From the NCBI GenBank assembly GCA_003667255.2, contig RCWM02000021.1:5066501-5130500 (forward strand): a DNA stretch of 64,000 nt, read 5' to 3'. This document shows, in pieces, positions 23,057-33,721 of the stretch (position 1 is its first letter; every line of letters starts with the position of its first letter). The translations under genes were made by a program, and so were the position numbers. The stretch is from Euschistus heros (lineage: Eukaryota > Arthropoda > Insecta > Hemiptera > Pentatomidae). Under the pieces are notes generated by a model, which was not told where the DNA came from, did not search any database, and saw only the letters and a program-made list of their open reading frames with translations.

Positions 23057-23469
23057 TATTGTAAATTACCTCCAAGTGTGTTGTTATAAATTTCACGTAA
23101 AATTACCATTAAAGTGTTACGATGGATTATAAATTCATAATTAACTCCCCACGATTGTCCCTTCATATAGTACAATATTGTTAGTTAATAATTTATTATA
23201 ATTCCGTTGATTGTAAACAATATTAAGGATATTGACAATACTCCTGCAGTGTGGTGCAGTTGGGGTATTGTGGCTGACCTTCAGCTGCAATCGATCTGAG
23301 AATAAATTCCCTTCGACATGCATTAAGGACATTCGATGCAAAAGTGACTAATATATTTTCTTCCGTACTATCGAGGTACCACTGGGAGTTCGGAAATATT
23401 GAAGATATTTAACTTCGTATCAGCTGGAAATAGACAATACTATAAAATGGAAATATGTATACGTACATG
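23057..23469. other. Non-coding stretch
   Basis: A 66-codon minus-strand frame (contains LFSDRLQLKVSHNTPTAPHC) sits in a slightly GC-richer patch at 23225-23341. It is not recognised and has no clear splice sites. Confidence 0.35.
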
Positions 23470-24100
23470 ATTGGTTGTTGGTCATATGAATGAATGGTTT
23501 ACTGGTTTATCATATGAATGATACGAGTGGATTTAAACGATTATGGAGCTTACTATGAAAGAATAGGTATCTGGTTTGGGCTAAATCAGCAACGTATGGT
23601 ACATTATGATCATTTCATGTTTCTTTGTGACACAACGTGAGGAACACTAAGGTTTGGATAAGAGATGAATCAGATGGTTGAGTGGAGCCTTAAATTTCAA
23701 TTCCGTATGACCAAATAGGTCTGATTACTGTCAAGTAAATGAGTCTTTTGTAATTAATCGGAAGTTTGAATGTTTCCCTAAAAAATGTTGAAGTCTAAAA
23801 CGACGGGCATTTTCCGATTGTTTTAGTCTTGAATATGGATTCCAAGAAGTCATAGGTTTACGAACGGTAAGGGTTATTCGTTGTGATTTGTGTAGATCAA
23901 TTTTAAACCCCTGATTTCGACACCATTCCTGACGGTTTGTGGCATCAGAGTGTTCGGGAGGGTATAAAGGCATCCATTATTTACTGTTAACACACAATTG
24001 ACATCAGCGTACGTCGTGAGAATGGTGCTAGGATGAGAAAGAGATTGGATGGTGAGGAAATACTAGGATCAACTTGGTGGTTCTATTAGTAAGATAGGAG
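23470..24100 (-). pseudogene. Jockey-like LINE family J, RT fragment (left inverted arm)
   Basis: The minus-strand frame MPLYPPEHSDATNRQEWCRN and RITLTVRKPMTSWNPYSRLK corresponds to the region after the RT active site (W C..., K S x R I T L T). Just upstream the active site reads TYADVNCVLTVNN, with Val in place of the second Asp of YADD. Further plus-strand landmarks down to 23470 belong to the 3' part. Most of this piece is shared, inverted, with 28140-28514. Confidence 0.7.
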
Positions 24101-24575
24101 GGAAAAAATGGATAATAATAAAATTCAGCCAAATTTTTAACAGACTTTGTCTAAAACTTATATGCAAACATATAAGTTTAATCATTAAGTTTATAAGAAC
24201 CTCAAATATTAAGGAAAACCTCAAATATAAGGATTTCGCGTGACGATAATGGTACGAGAAAGAAAAATAAAATTATAGAAGAAGAAAAATAAATGTATGG
24301 CTCCAGCTAGGTCTTGAAAATCACAATGATTAGTAAAAAATTCGAGTGAAACATTCTAGAAATTAGTAAAAATAGACTGGGAATTACAACTTAATTAATT
24401 GGGCTGGGAAGTAGCGTTAAACTGGCGTTGATCGCTAGCCGATCTGGAACACCGTTAGGTGAGCATTTCCCTCACTTCATTGATTTTCATAAAAAATGTT
24501 TAATGTTGCCAAATATGTAGTTATAAATGGTTAATAAATGTCAACAAAATGTATCAATAATTGTAGTATGTAGCA
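23780..24575. repeat. Left arm of a large inverted duplication
   Basis: About 796 bp matching the reverse complement of 27561-28514 almost throughout, from TGCTACATACTACAATTATT to CTTCAACATTTTTT. The arm holds a broken LINE RT piece plus about 500 bp of non-coding AT-rich sequence. It lacks about 150 bp present in the right arm. Confidence 0.85.
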
Positions 24576-24689
24576 TGAGGATTAAAAATATATTTTTACA
24601 AGATTTACAAAGATATCTATTCTTATAAAAAAAAAAAAAAAAAAAAAACCAAACAAAAATAAATATTTTATTATTTACATAACAATGTA
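24576..24689. other. Short spacer with poly-A tract
   Basis: A run of about 20 A near 24629. No gene. Confidence 0.5.
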
Positions 24690-25006
24690 TTATTCATCAG
24701 CTAGATCATTTTCTTCTATTCCAATACAAGTATATGTAGTATGTTCATTGCAAATTGGAACACTTTTTACAATTTGTTTTCGGTTTTTTTATTGTTTAGG
24801 CACGCACACCTATACCAGATCTATTTTGTATTGCCTAGAGCAGCCACGAACTTGAATCTGGAATATTAAAAATTTTAGATTCCTAGTAAATAATTGAAAA
24901 ATAATATAAATACAATTCACGCCAATTTATTAACTAATTACTTACAGTTTTTCTTCTCAACTGGCTTTTTAACCAACAATTCAAGAACTTTAGATCCACG
25001 ACTCAT
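24690..25006 (-). pseudogene. piggyBac-like transposase C-terminal cysteine-rich relic
   Basis: The minus strand reads VRGCSRQYKIDLV, a stop, VCVPKQ, a stop, then KSVPICNEHTTYTCIGIEEN to a terminal stop. A shifted frame gives TNCKKC just before PICNEH. The series C..C / C-K-K-C / ICxEH....C is the layout of the piggyBac C-terminal cysteine-rich domain. Upstream, separated by a possible intron with a GTAAGT donor, MSRGSKVLELLVKKPVEKKN may be earlier transposase sequence. Two stops and a frameshift show it is dead. TTTTATTATTT downstream could reflect a poly(A) signal. Confidence 0.4.
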
Positions 25007-25721
25007 TTTGAACCCAAATAATCACTAATCCATCGAAAGAAATTAGAAAACTCGCTCAGTAAAATGTCATGAATATTGCTCATTTCCCGCAATTTTAAGT
25101 AAAAGTCTTCTAATATCCAGGCCACCAACATCCGTTTTACTTATAAACCTAATATTCTAATTCGCAAATGTCCTAAACTCAGCTATACTGAGGGACAGCG
25201 ATGAAAGTTAAGTTCCGACGGACTTACTAAATATTTTTTAGAAGGGCGAGAGGAATGCTCACCTAGCGACCAACAGATAAAGGAAAATAAATTTTTAGAC
25301 AAAACAAAGGTGGGAGGTCTAAGTCTATGAATAAATGTTCCTGTTAAGTACAACAAAATATTTATGAAGCTATTTCGGACATTAAAAACATACTTAATGC
25401 ACGAATTAGACACAAAATCTAGATAAAAATTAATATTTTAAATTATCTTATTTCACCATTCAGTAATAAACAAATATCAAAAGATGCATTAAAAATAGAC
25501 ACATCTATCTAACTGGACTAAGACAGAGTTGTATCAGTGGCATCGATTGGGAAATTCCCATCAGAAAGGTAGGGAGGGCTTCAGAATAGACCAATGGGCG
25601 AATAGATTACTATTTTAAGTTGTTTAAGGTAAAGCAGACAAATAGTTTTATTTTATTTATTTATCGGAATCCCCAATGTTTGAAAACAATGGTGCCCCAT
25701 ACAGCAGTTAAATTATACATA
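25007..25721. other. Non-coding stretch
   Basis: A minus-strand run just above the piggyBac relic (FYLKLREMSNIHDILLSEFS) may be more of it. The motif AATGCTCACCTAGCGAC at 25255 recurs at 27655 in the right inverted arm. No other feature. Confidence 0.35.
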
Positions 25722-26234
25722 CAGGGTGCTTTTTATTATAATGAAGAGTTTATTATATTTGAAATACAATTATTTTAATTATGTATATTATACAATTATT
25801 ATGTGTATTATATTATGTTTAAAATTCGTGCGCAAGTTTATGTGAGATTTGCAGTTTTGTGGATAGTTTTTTTCGAAAAACGGTGAGCGGTGAAGGAAAT
25901 ATTATAAGAAATTGTAACTTCCCTAAATAAGGCGAAGATCAAGGTGTTCTTTAGGTCACAAGTTTGTAAAATTCAAGGTTACATGTTCTCTGCTCTTATA
26001 GAACATTTAATTCTAAATCCTAATTCTGAATAAATGTGGTCTACATTTGAACAATGTTGAATTCAAGTGGAGATATTATAGCATTTATGGCGAAAAACGT
26101 GGTTTCCTCAAACAAGACTTTGAATTATCGTATGTCTGCAACGGATTGGATTAGAAAGGAAAGGTCTGCGGCATTTTTCTTCATTTTTGATCTATTTTCA
26201 CCCAATTTTTTTTCACTAAGAGAGACTCACCCTG
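25722..26234. mobile_element. 513-bp TIR element, Tc1/mariner-type ends
   Basis: The ends CAGGGTG... and ...CACCCTG are inverted, with TA on both sides. The right half (ATTATAGCATTTATGGC..., TCTGCAACGGATTGGA, AAGGTCTGCGGCATTTTTC) matches the 3' parts of the relics at 5740-6861 and 43930-44556, so this is an internally deleted, non-autonomous form. It has no transposase motif. Confidence 0.8.
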
Positions 26235-26309
26235 TATAATTAATTTTTAATGTAGACACAACCTTAAAGCAGTTAATAAGTGTTTAAGCCACTACGATTT
26301 TAATATAAC

Positions 26310-26640
26310 TTCTTTTAAAGTAAAATGGCAGAAAACTTAAGATGTCTGTCAGATGTAACACCTAAGTAAATTAAGCTTTTCGAAAGATTGTTCAGACAAT
26401 TATTAATTTTGAATTTGATCGAAAGTTTCTTCTTGACTTTTGACAAAATCATACACTCCCTTTTGTTTTACCTGAATTAATTTCAATGTTAAATCGTGCC
26501 AGCTTCTCAACAATTTTCTGACAAACACTTTCCGATTGTTTTAAGGTTTTTTAACTGCTACTAATGATCGCGATATGGTCTGCAAAAAAATGTCACGGTA
26601 GCACTTCGGTAGACAGCTTACAGTTTTCCAGTCTGAAGAG
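26310..26640 (-). pseudogene. LINE reverse-transcriptase palm fragment (FADH)
   Basis: The minus-strand translation runs FFADHIAIISSS, a stop, KTLKQSESVCQKIVEKLARF, NIEINSGKTKGSV. This is the active-site strand and following block of non-LTR RT (FADDIAIIS....L..FNIEINPGKTK). The second catalytic Asp is His and several stops follow. It differs from family J, so it is a separate LINE lineage. Confidence 0.6.
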
Positions 26641-26689
26641 ATAAAAGCAAATTTTTTTTTTTTTTTAAATAAATAAAAAAAAAACATAC

Positions 26690-27075
26690 CAGACTTAAAA
26701 AACAGAAACTATTCGTTTCCAACTATGTACTCAAGGATTTAATAGACAAATGTTCAAAGCTTCCAATAAATTAAAAAAGTTGAGCTCTGGGGTTCCACAA
26801 AACCTTCCAATTTTTCTCGTGTTCTATTCTAAGAATTAAAAAATTCCTCAATGCTTCTTACTTTGTAACAAATACACCTACCCATAAATATCACAATGTT
26901 CCATTATTTGCTGATTGGGCCAAAACCAAATACCTGTCCTTTCATAGTAAATTTTATAACCACTCAAATCTACTAGTCTTTCAACTTGCTTCCCACTCAA
27001 TTAACGAAAACCTTTCGAGTGGTCTGAAAAGAGGATGGTCTTGAGACATTCTACTATATAACTTCTATTAAAGAG
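26690..27075 (+). pseudogene. Jockey-like LINE family J, decayed 3' fragment
   Basis: Recognisable DNA landmarks: AATAGACAAATGTTCAAAGC, GAGCTCTGGGGTTCCACAAA, CTTACTTTGTAACAAATACA and GATGGTCTTGAGACATTCTA match the 53545 copy. No usable frame remains. Confidence 0.65.
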
Positions 27076-27560
27076 CCACCGATAGCTGGTTGATTTTTAT
27101 TTTTATTTATTTATTTTTTTTTTTTTTTCCTTTTCTGGTAACCCCATTCCACGAACTTGTAACCATTTATGTGTAAAATTACAATTTTTAAATATATAAA
27201 AGTAATTAGTGTATCAAAAGCGCAAGAAACGTTTCTATGAATAAAATTCAAAATTAAACTGAATACTGAATACAATTTTTTTTTTTTATTCACCGATATT
27301 TTCAAAATTTCACAACCTAAATTGACATTTGTGGAATAAAATAGAAATAATCTACTAAATTTAGTGAAATATCATGTAGGAAATTCATTGACCCCTAAGG
27401 CGAAGGTAGGTAGGTCTCATATCGGGGTCAATGACAAAGGGACTTAGATCCTCTCAGATCTCATGATAAACCTATATGGAAGGTAAAGTTTGTATCTCAA
27501 AGAGAAGTCTATAAAGCAGAACTGGTAAGGAACAATATAATTATATTGTTATATCAATAT
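27076..27560. other. Non-coding stretch
   Basis: A T-rich tract near 27113-27129. No gene. Confidence 0.5.
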
Positions 27561-28514
27561 TGCTACATACTACAATTATTGATACATTTTGTTGACATTT
27601 ATTAACCATTTATAACATTAAACATTTTTTATGAAAATCAATGAAGTAAGGGAAATGCTCACCTAGCGACTAATGGTGTTCCAGATCGGCTAGCGATCAA
27701 CGCCGGTTTAACGCTACTTCCCAGCCCAATTAATTAAGTTGTAATTCAAAGTCCATTTTAAAATAAATTTTTAAAATAATGACTATTACGGGTTTTTTTT
27801 TTTTTTTTTTAATATTGAATATTGTAAAATGTCATATTTAGATTGATTAAGTATGCTGTGTTTTTAGCAACCCATTTAAAATGGGCAGCACCACTTAATA
27901 AAGTATTTCTCTCTCCTAATTTCTAGAATGTTCCACTCGAAGTTTTTACTAATCATTGTGATTTTCAAGACCTAGCAGGAGCCATACATTAATTTTCTTC
28001 TTTTATAATTTTATTTTTCTTTCTCATACCATTATCGTCACGCGAAATCCTTATATTTGAGGTTTTCCTTAATATTTGAGGTTCTTATAAACTTAATGAT
28101 TAAACTTATATGTTTGCATATAAGTTTTAGATAAAGTCTGTTAAACATTTGGCTGAATTTTATTATTATCCATTTTTTCCCTCCTATCTTACTAATAGAA
28201 CCACCAAGTTGATCCTAGTATTTCCTCACCATCCAATCTCTTTCCTCGCTCTTCAACTCATCCTAGCACCATTCTCACGACGTACGCTGATGTCAATTGT
28301 GTGTTAACAGTAAATAATGGATGCCTTTATACCCTCCCGAACACTCTGATGCCACAAACCGTCAGGAATGGTGTCGATATCAGAGGTTTAAAATTGATCT
28401 ACACAAATCACAACGAATAACCCTTACCGTTCGTAAACCTACGACTTCTTGGAATCCTTATTCAAGACTAAAACAATCGGAAAATGACCGTCGTTTTCGA
28501 CTTCAACATTTTTT
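27561..28514. repeat. Right arm of the large inverted duplication
   Basis: Inverted copy of 23780-24575, with about 150 extra bases (27755-27905, including an 18-T run and GCAACCCATTTAAAATGGGC). The arm ends in the LINE RT piece. Confidence 0.85.
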
Positions 28515-28518
28515 ATAA
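28140..28518 (+). pseudogene. Jockey-like LINE family J, RT fragment (right inverted arm)
   Basis: A plus-strand frame of 65 codons (HSDATNRQEWCRYQRFKIDL, then HKSQRITLTVRKPTTSWNPY) matches the left-arm fragment. TTYADVNCVLTVNN lies upstream in another frame and carries the same YADD-to-YADV change. The fragment is cut off at CTTCAACATTTTTT where simple repeats begin. Confidence 0.7.
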
Positions 28519-28524
28519 ATGTTA

Positions 28525-28628
28525 AATATCTATATATAAATATTAAATATAAATGTTATATAACACACACACACATATATATATGTATGTATGTATGTAT
28601 AATGTATATATGTATAACGTGTGTATAT
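28525..28628. repeat. Compound (CA)/(TA)/(TATG) microsatellite
   Basis: ACACACACACACA, then TATATATATG, then TATGTATGTATGTATG and ATATATGTATAACGTGTGTA. Confidence 0.85.
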
Positions 28629-28634
28629 TAGGAA

Positions 28635-28960
28635 TTCGGAAATATTATTAGGAAGATTCACGGGTCAATTAATACAGATGGAATTTGGATTACAAGACCT
28701 CAATATGAACTCTATAAAAAGACAAACACAATAACAGAAGAAATCAGAAAACACCGAGCAAAATGTTACACACACATCTACAGGATGGATGAATTCAGAA
28801 TACCACAGAAAATATTCTACATTATAACAACAAGTAAATGCTGCACAGAATGACTGATAGAGGTGCAAAGATACCAGCAACATATCAACATAGAAAATCT
28901 CGGAGACCGCACCGAGTGCCATAACAATGGCAATAAAAAAAAAATGCAAAGTTAGAACTA
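28635..28960 (+). pseudogene. LINE C-terminal tail fragment
   Basis: The plus-strand frame reads GKIHGSINTDGIWITRPQYE, then LYKKTNTITEEIRKHRAKCY, then THIYRMDEFRIPQKIF. This matches the LINE tail consensus (RIYGP...W..R.N.ELY.LYKE..I....K..RLRWxGHVxRM). The minus-strand open frame here is a shadow. Confidence 0.6.
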
Positions 28961-29823
28961 CAAATATCGAGACGACTTGGGAAAAAGTGGACTTGATATA
29001 AACTAAACAGAGAAATATCCAGTTTTTATAATCCTGCTAAGTATGCTAAATAAATCGCATACAACAAATTACAGTATATATTTTTAACACTATTTATTTA
29101 TTTATGTAAAAAAATATTTACATTAACCGTATCCTGACTTGATAACAAGTACAATTAACATTTTAAATATAATTTCAATATAAACTTTAGACTGAGTTTA
29201 GGAACAATATTATTAAAATTCAAAATTGAAATGTATTTTTTATGATGGAAAATAGTATTAAGTTCAAAATTTATTTACCGTTGGACAAAAAATTTTTTTC
29301 TATAATAATATCTGAGGTTCTGGTTTGTTACTTAGTTTTTGTTTTTTTGGAACAATGGACAAGGATCTTCATTTCATTTCATAAAATAAAAATAAAAATA
29401 AGCACTAAAAATAGAGATAGAACAATAGAAACTAACATAAATAAAAACTAAACTCACATAAAACTAGTCCTTAATGAGCTTATTTTTTTCTTTCTTTTGC
29501 CTTTTTTAAAATGCCCTGGAGACCGTTTGAATAGGTTTCTAGAAGAGCTATGTTGAAATTATTAAAAACAATTCGTATTTATTTATTAATTTTTTTAGTA
29601 CTCCAGAACTAAAAGGAAAGAAACATTAATAGAATGAGCACAGAACAGTAAACAGAACTAGCGGGAAAAAAAATCTATAAACAATATTTGACCAACGCCT
29701 ATCTTCTAGGCACTTATTTATTTAATAAACCATGATATATGATTTTAAACTATGTTTAATACCCACTGGTATAAGTTTACGATCACGACGAAAAAATTTG
29801 AATATAAAAAAAAAAAATTAAAC
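28961..29823. other. AT-rich non-coding stretch
   Basis: Possible 3' remnant of the LINE up to about 29060, then nothing recognised. The 69-codon frame at 29242 has no motif. Confidence 0.45.
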
Positions 29824-30120
29824 GGGGTCACCTGTGGTGTAGTGGTTAGCATAGCAACCTACTAAATCCAAGATTGCGGGTTCGCAGCCCGGCAGATGAC
29901 CTTAGGATTTTTTAAAGGGAGTAAATATCCTTAGCTATTTCGTCTTTCGGAAGGGACGTAAAATGGGGGTCCCGAGCCTGTGCGATGTCAGGTACTCGTT
30001 AAAGATTCCTATCCTAATTATGCCTGGATAGGCAAAATTTAGGACTCCCACCGTAGCATCGTCCGATTAGCCATAGCAGCATAAAGTGACATTAAACGAA
30101 ATAAACAAACAAACAAACAA
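29824..30120 (+). mobile_element. tRNA-derived SINE (copy 2)
   Basis: Same element as at 11551. The tRNA-like head has GTGTAGTGGTTAGCATAGC and a CGGGTTCGCAGCCCG T arm; the body includes AAAATGGGGGTCCCGAGCCT; the tail ends in (AAAC) units. AAATTAAA flanks both ends as a likely target duplication. The head retains better A-box agreement than copy 1. Confidence 0.85.
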
Positions 30121-30308
30121 AATTAAAATATATGAATAAAAGATGTAAAATGTAAAACAGCTTTTGAAAACGAAAACTGAGGCCAAAAGTTGACCTTTAC
30201 TAGCGGTCATTCTCTTCTCACCTGGAAACCATCGTACAAAAGGTGACTTCGCCTTAGCTGTTCTACACGTGGGAGCACAATAGCTCTAGCTATAGATAAT
30301 ATTAATTT

Positions 30309-30311
<3 letters not shown>

Positions 30312-30394
<83 letters not shown>
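30312..30394. repeat. (TA)n followed by (GA)n microsatellite
   Basis: About 44 bases of TA followed directly by about 38 bases of GA. Confidence 0.95.
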
Positions 30395-30396
<2 letters not shown>

Positions 30397-30461
30397 TTGC
30401 TCTATACTAAAAAAACTAAGTAAACTAAAACAAACGAAGAGATCATAATAATTAGTTAATA

Positions 30462-30905
30462 GCTGGATGGGTCGACAATGACTTTAACCGACTAGTCGCT
30501 AGAATCGGGTGACATCGGCGATGTTCGTGATGCTTAGTCCATAGCCATCAGTACATGTAGCTACATGATTTTGTTAACATTATATTTTTCCTGAATTTTT
30601 TTATTTATTGGCAAACGAGCCGGTGTGTAACGAAGTGTTTTTGTTTTGTTTTTTTTAATAAAACAATAGTCAGAGATTTACTTTACTTAGCTTCGATTGT
30701 GAAATTTTTAAATTTAATCATGCTAAATAACAGATAAATAATATAAGATACAAAAAAACCTATAGCTACATGAACAGATGGCTATAAAGCTAAATTCGAA
30801 GCACCTCGAACATCATCGATGTCAACCGAATCCCAACGGAATCAACAATCGATGTGGCCGACTGATCGCCCATTTTGCCAACCGACTAGTCGGCCCATCT
30901 CTAGT
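30462..30905. mobile_element. Small TIR element (MITE-like), about 440 bp
   Basis: Imperfect inverted repeats of roughly 110 bp. The left has GATGGGTCGAC, CCGACTAGTCG, ACATCGGCGATGTTCG and TAGCCATC.GT.CATGTAGC. The right, reversed, has GATGGGCCGACTAGTCGGTT, ACATCGATGATGTTCG and TAGCCATCTGTTCATGTAGC. TAGAGATGGG at the right tip resembles hAT ends, but I see no clear 8-bp duplication. A terminal piece of the same element lies near 42987-43005. Confidence 0.7.
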
Positions 30906-31102
30906 ATTAATAAGTATAAAAAAAGAAAGCCAACGAATAGCCGAATGGATAAACGAACAAAGACTTCCTGTAAACATCTTGCAGATTTTATTATGTTTTG
31001 TAAAACATTTAATATACAGTAGATATGTATTTGCTTATCTAATTTAGCAACAACGATAAAACTGTATATTGTAGACTATACTAAAATTATAATTCCCTAG
31101 AC
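30906..31102. other. Spacer with a minus-strand AATAAA
   Basis: A minus-strand AATAAA near 30986-30991 lies about 115 bases beyond the stop of the open frame that follows. Otherwise nothing seen. Confidence 0.35.
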
Positions 31103-31273
31103 TCAGTTTCTATTTTGGAACGATCTGGCAACGTTTGCAAAAAATACATGAATACGGAAGTAGAGTTGACCATCTGGGTTATAGTTAGAATCGATATGTG
31201 CAATTTCTTGAGTCGATAGCGAATCATTGCCAACTGCCCATTCGATGTCGAGGATCTTTTCTTTTCCTGGCAT
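31103..31273 (-). CDS. Candidate terminal coding exon, unknown protein
   Basis: A 56-codon minus-strand frame (MPGKEKILDIEWAVGNDSLS at the Met, NYNPDGQLYFRIHVFFANVA later) ends with TGA and is followed by a minus-strand AATAAA. Its composition (acidic, Trp, Gly, Asp-Gly turns) is more protein-like than the longer overlapping minus-strand frame, which I treat as a shadow. A possible acceptor is TGCCAG just after the Met, though its pyrimidine tract is poor. It may be a last exon, a transposon gene fragment, or chance. I do not recognise the family. Confidence 0.3.
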   Translation of the reverse strand: MPGKEKILDIEWAVGNDSLSTQEIAHIDSNYNPDGQLYFRIHVFFANVARSFQNRN

Positions 31274-31595
31274 GAGTTCAAATTTATTGTATGTATATTT
31301 GTTTCATAAGATCATTATAATAGGAATATTGTAATCATAAATCCACAAATTTATTTTATTTTATTTTTTTTTGTTTAACAGTTTTTACTACTTTACAAAT
31401 TTCTTTCGATAAGACAGTATATATGTCGACTGATATGAATACAAACACAAAACCAAAAACTAAATATGGTAACTTAAAAGGCTGGATATGTTTTTATATT
31501 TAGGTGAAATAATTCAATGTAATTATTATTAGACAAAGCAGCAAATCTCACAAAATCTACAAAAATGGAATATGCCTTTCAAAGAACTAAAGATA
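31274..31595. other. AT-rich spacer
   Basis: No feature seen. The last two bases are the left TA of the Tc1 element. Confidence 0.5.
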
Positions 31596-33175
31596 CAGCC
31601 CTGTGAAAAAATATAAACTCAACTTATAAAAATAATGCATTTATAAAATTTAAAAGTAAATACATTACACAATTATGTTTTTAGACTTGTATTTATCTTA
31701 TTAGATTGGTGTGAAGCTTAAGTGGACATTGATCTATTTGATAATTTACAATCAACAGATTTTGTAAACAAATCTTATTTATGTTGTGAATAAGTATAAA
31801 CTCAATGCTTGTTTTCTATTGACTGGAGTATTAAGGATTAAAATATCACTTCAGTTTTATTCCTGCTGTTAAAGAGTCTTCATCTTTGATACCATAAAGC
31901 TTCATTTAGTAATTAATTTTTTTTTAATAATGCCGCGGGGGTCACAATTCACGGAAATTGAGCAGCAACGAATAATGGACTTAGGGAGAGCTGGGATGAC
32001 CCAGAGGCAAATTGCTCATGAGATAAACCGCTCCCAGGGAGTAGTCAAAAACTTCTTAAAGTGCGGCCCTGAAAATTAAGGGAAAAAGAAAAGAAGTGGA
32101 AGGCCTCCAAAAATTTCTAAGCAGCTGAAACGGGCAGTTTTGAGAGAAATTTCGAAAACAGGACTTCCTTTGCACAGATTGTGAGGCGATTCAACTTAGG
32201 ATGTGATGCTAGTTTGGTGAGGAAGTGGTTAGCTGAATCCAAGTTCTTCAAATATCGTAAAATTATGAGAAAACCACAGCTTAAAAAACATCATTTGCAG
32301 CGACGATTGCAGTTTGCAGAAAGACATATCCAAGACAGCAATAAATGGTCAAGAGTTATTTTTAGTGATGAAAAAAAATTTAACATTGATGGCCCAGATG
32401 GATTTAATTACTACTGGCATGACCTTAGAAAATAAAAAAAAAATTATCACGAAGAACACATTGGGGTGGAGGAGTAATGGTCTGGGCTGCATTTAATGAA
32501 AAGGGAAAGTCTCAAGTTGCGTTCATTGCTGGCAAAATGAATGCTGTCAGGTACCAAAATGTTTTAGAAGAGTTCCTTTTGCCGTTTTTTACAATGTTAG
32601 AAGAAGAAGATCCCATTTTTCAACAAGATAATGCGCCAATTCATACAGCACGCTCAACAAGACAATGGTTTGAAGATTTCAGACTCAATGTTTTGGATTG
32701 GCCAGCTCTTAGTCCAGATCTCAATCCCATTGAAAACTTGTGGGGAATCATGTCTAGAGAAGTCTACGACCCTCAGAAACCAGAAATCCAAAACATTGAT
32801 GAGCTCAAAGAAAGGATCACACAAGCTTGGGAAAACATACCAGAGAGCACTTTACTTAATTTGGTAAGAAGTGTTCCTAAAAGACTGTTGGAGGTGATTA
32901 AAAAACATGGTGGAAGTTCTCATTATTGAAACGAATTTACTCATTAAAGAGAAATTAAAGTTTTGAGTTTATACTTTTTCACAGGTGTATTTTGTTATTT
33001 TGCCCCAGTTGTACCTAATTCTAGCCATATGATGAAATTATTAATTAAAATTGTAATTAATCATTCACTGTATACATTAAATAATATATTTTGTTACTCA
33101 GATTCCAAAATTAAAGACATTTTAAGACTTGAAAAAGTTTTTTTTGTCTTGAGTTTATATTTTTTCACAGGACTG
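31596..33175. mobile_element. Tc1-family transposon with IR/DR ends, 1580 bp
   Basis: The outer ends CAGCCCTGTGAAAAAATATA and its inverted partner (reverse complement CAGTCCTGTGAAAAAATATA) continue through AACTCAA, with TA on both sides. A second, imperfect copy of the same motif lies about 190 bp inward on each side: TTGTGAATAAGTATAAACTC at 31784 and, inverted, at 32962-32984. Two direct repeats per inverted end is the IR/DR arrangement of some Tc1 elements such as Sleeping Beauty. The enclosed transposase is broken. Confidence 0.9.
31930..32929 (+). pseudogene. Tc1 transposase (DD34E), broken
   Basis: It encodes a cut-and-paste DNA transposase. From the Met, MPRGSQFTEIEQQRIMDLGR leads into a helix-turn-helix (MTQRQIAHEINRSQGVVKNF) and a GRPPK linker. 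The catalytic residues are visible: Asp in FSDEKKF, Asp in FQQDNAPIH, and Glu in SPDLNPIENLWG with 34 residues between the last two. The total, about 333 codons, fits the family. It is inactive: TAA at codon 50, a frameshift between about 32150 and 32185, and another in the A run near 32430-32450. The C-terminal third is open for 150 codons to a natural stop. Confidence 0.9.
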
Positions 33176-33239
33176 TATATATATTTTCAAAAAATCTATT
33201 AATTGAATCATTATAAAACAATTGTTCGATCTGAAAGCT

Positions 33240-33560
33240 TAAATGCCTGAATGTTCGTTTCTGAACAAAAAAGGAGAAATTAAAAATATGGAAAAGAGGG
33301 AAAGAGAAATATTGAGGAAAATATTAGGAACAAGAAAGGCTGAAGAATTTAAACTAAAAAGTAATACAGGAATAAATAGATAATATTGAAAAATTAAGTG
33401 ATGCGATGAGGAAACGTAGATTGACATTCTATGGAAATTTAATGAGAATGGATGAGAGACTAACAAAGAAAATTTTCCCACACAGCCTCCTAAAACAGAA
33501 AACGAATACACAGATACGGATGGTAAAAGAAGATATGATGGTGGCAAATATAAACTCTCC
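33240..33560 (+). pseudogene. LINE C-terminal tail fragment
   Basis: The plus strand reads KNMEKREREILRKILGTRKA, EEFKLKSNTG, then, after stops, TFYGNLMRMDERLTKKIF. This matches the MxxRERKILRKILGP...LxFYGHLxRM block of LINE tails. The longer minus-strand frames here are shadows. Confidence 0.6.
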
Positions 33561-33674
33561 GTAAAAAAGTATTGGAATACCCATAAGTCTCGAAATTTTC
33601 CTGGTTTTTACTTCAATCCATATTTGGTTTATATTCATATTATATTATTTTTTAAACGTGAGACATTAGAGATT

Positions 33675-33675
<1 letters not shown>

Positions 33676-33715
<40 letters not shown>
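33676..33715. repeat. Poly-T run (about 40)
   Basis: Uninterrupted T. It could be an antisense retroposon tail, but no element body was recognised beside it. Confidence 0.95.

Positions 33716-33721
<6 letters not shown>

Noticed and set aside
28665..28949. 94-codon minus-strand frame
   Set aside because: It is the shadow of a plus-strand LINE tail with recognisable motifs.
31087..31281. 64-codon minus-strand frame
   Set aside because: Its translation is Ser/Lys-rich and unstructured; the overlapping frame ending at 31103 is more protein-like.
33239..33638. Two minus-strand frames of 102 and 69 codons
   Set aside because: Shadows of the plus-strand LINE tail.
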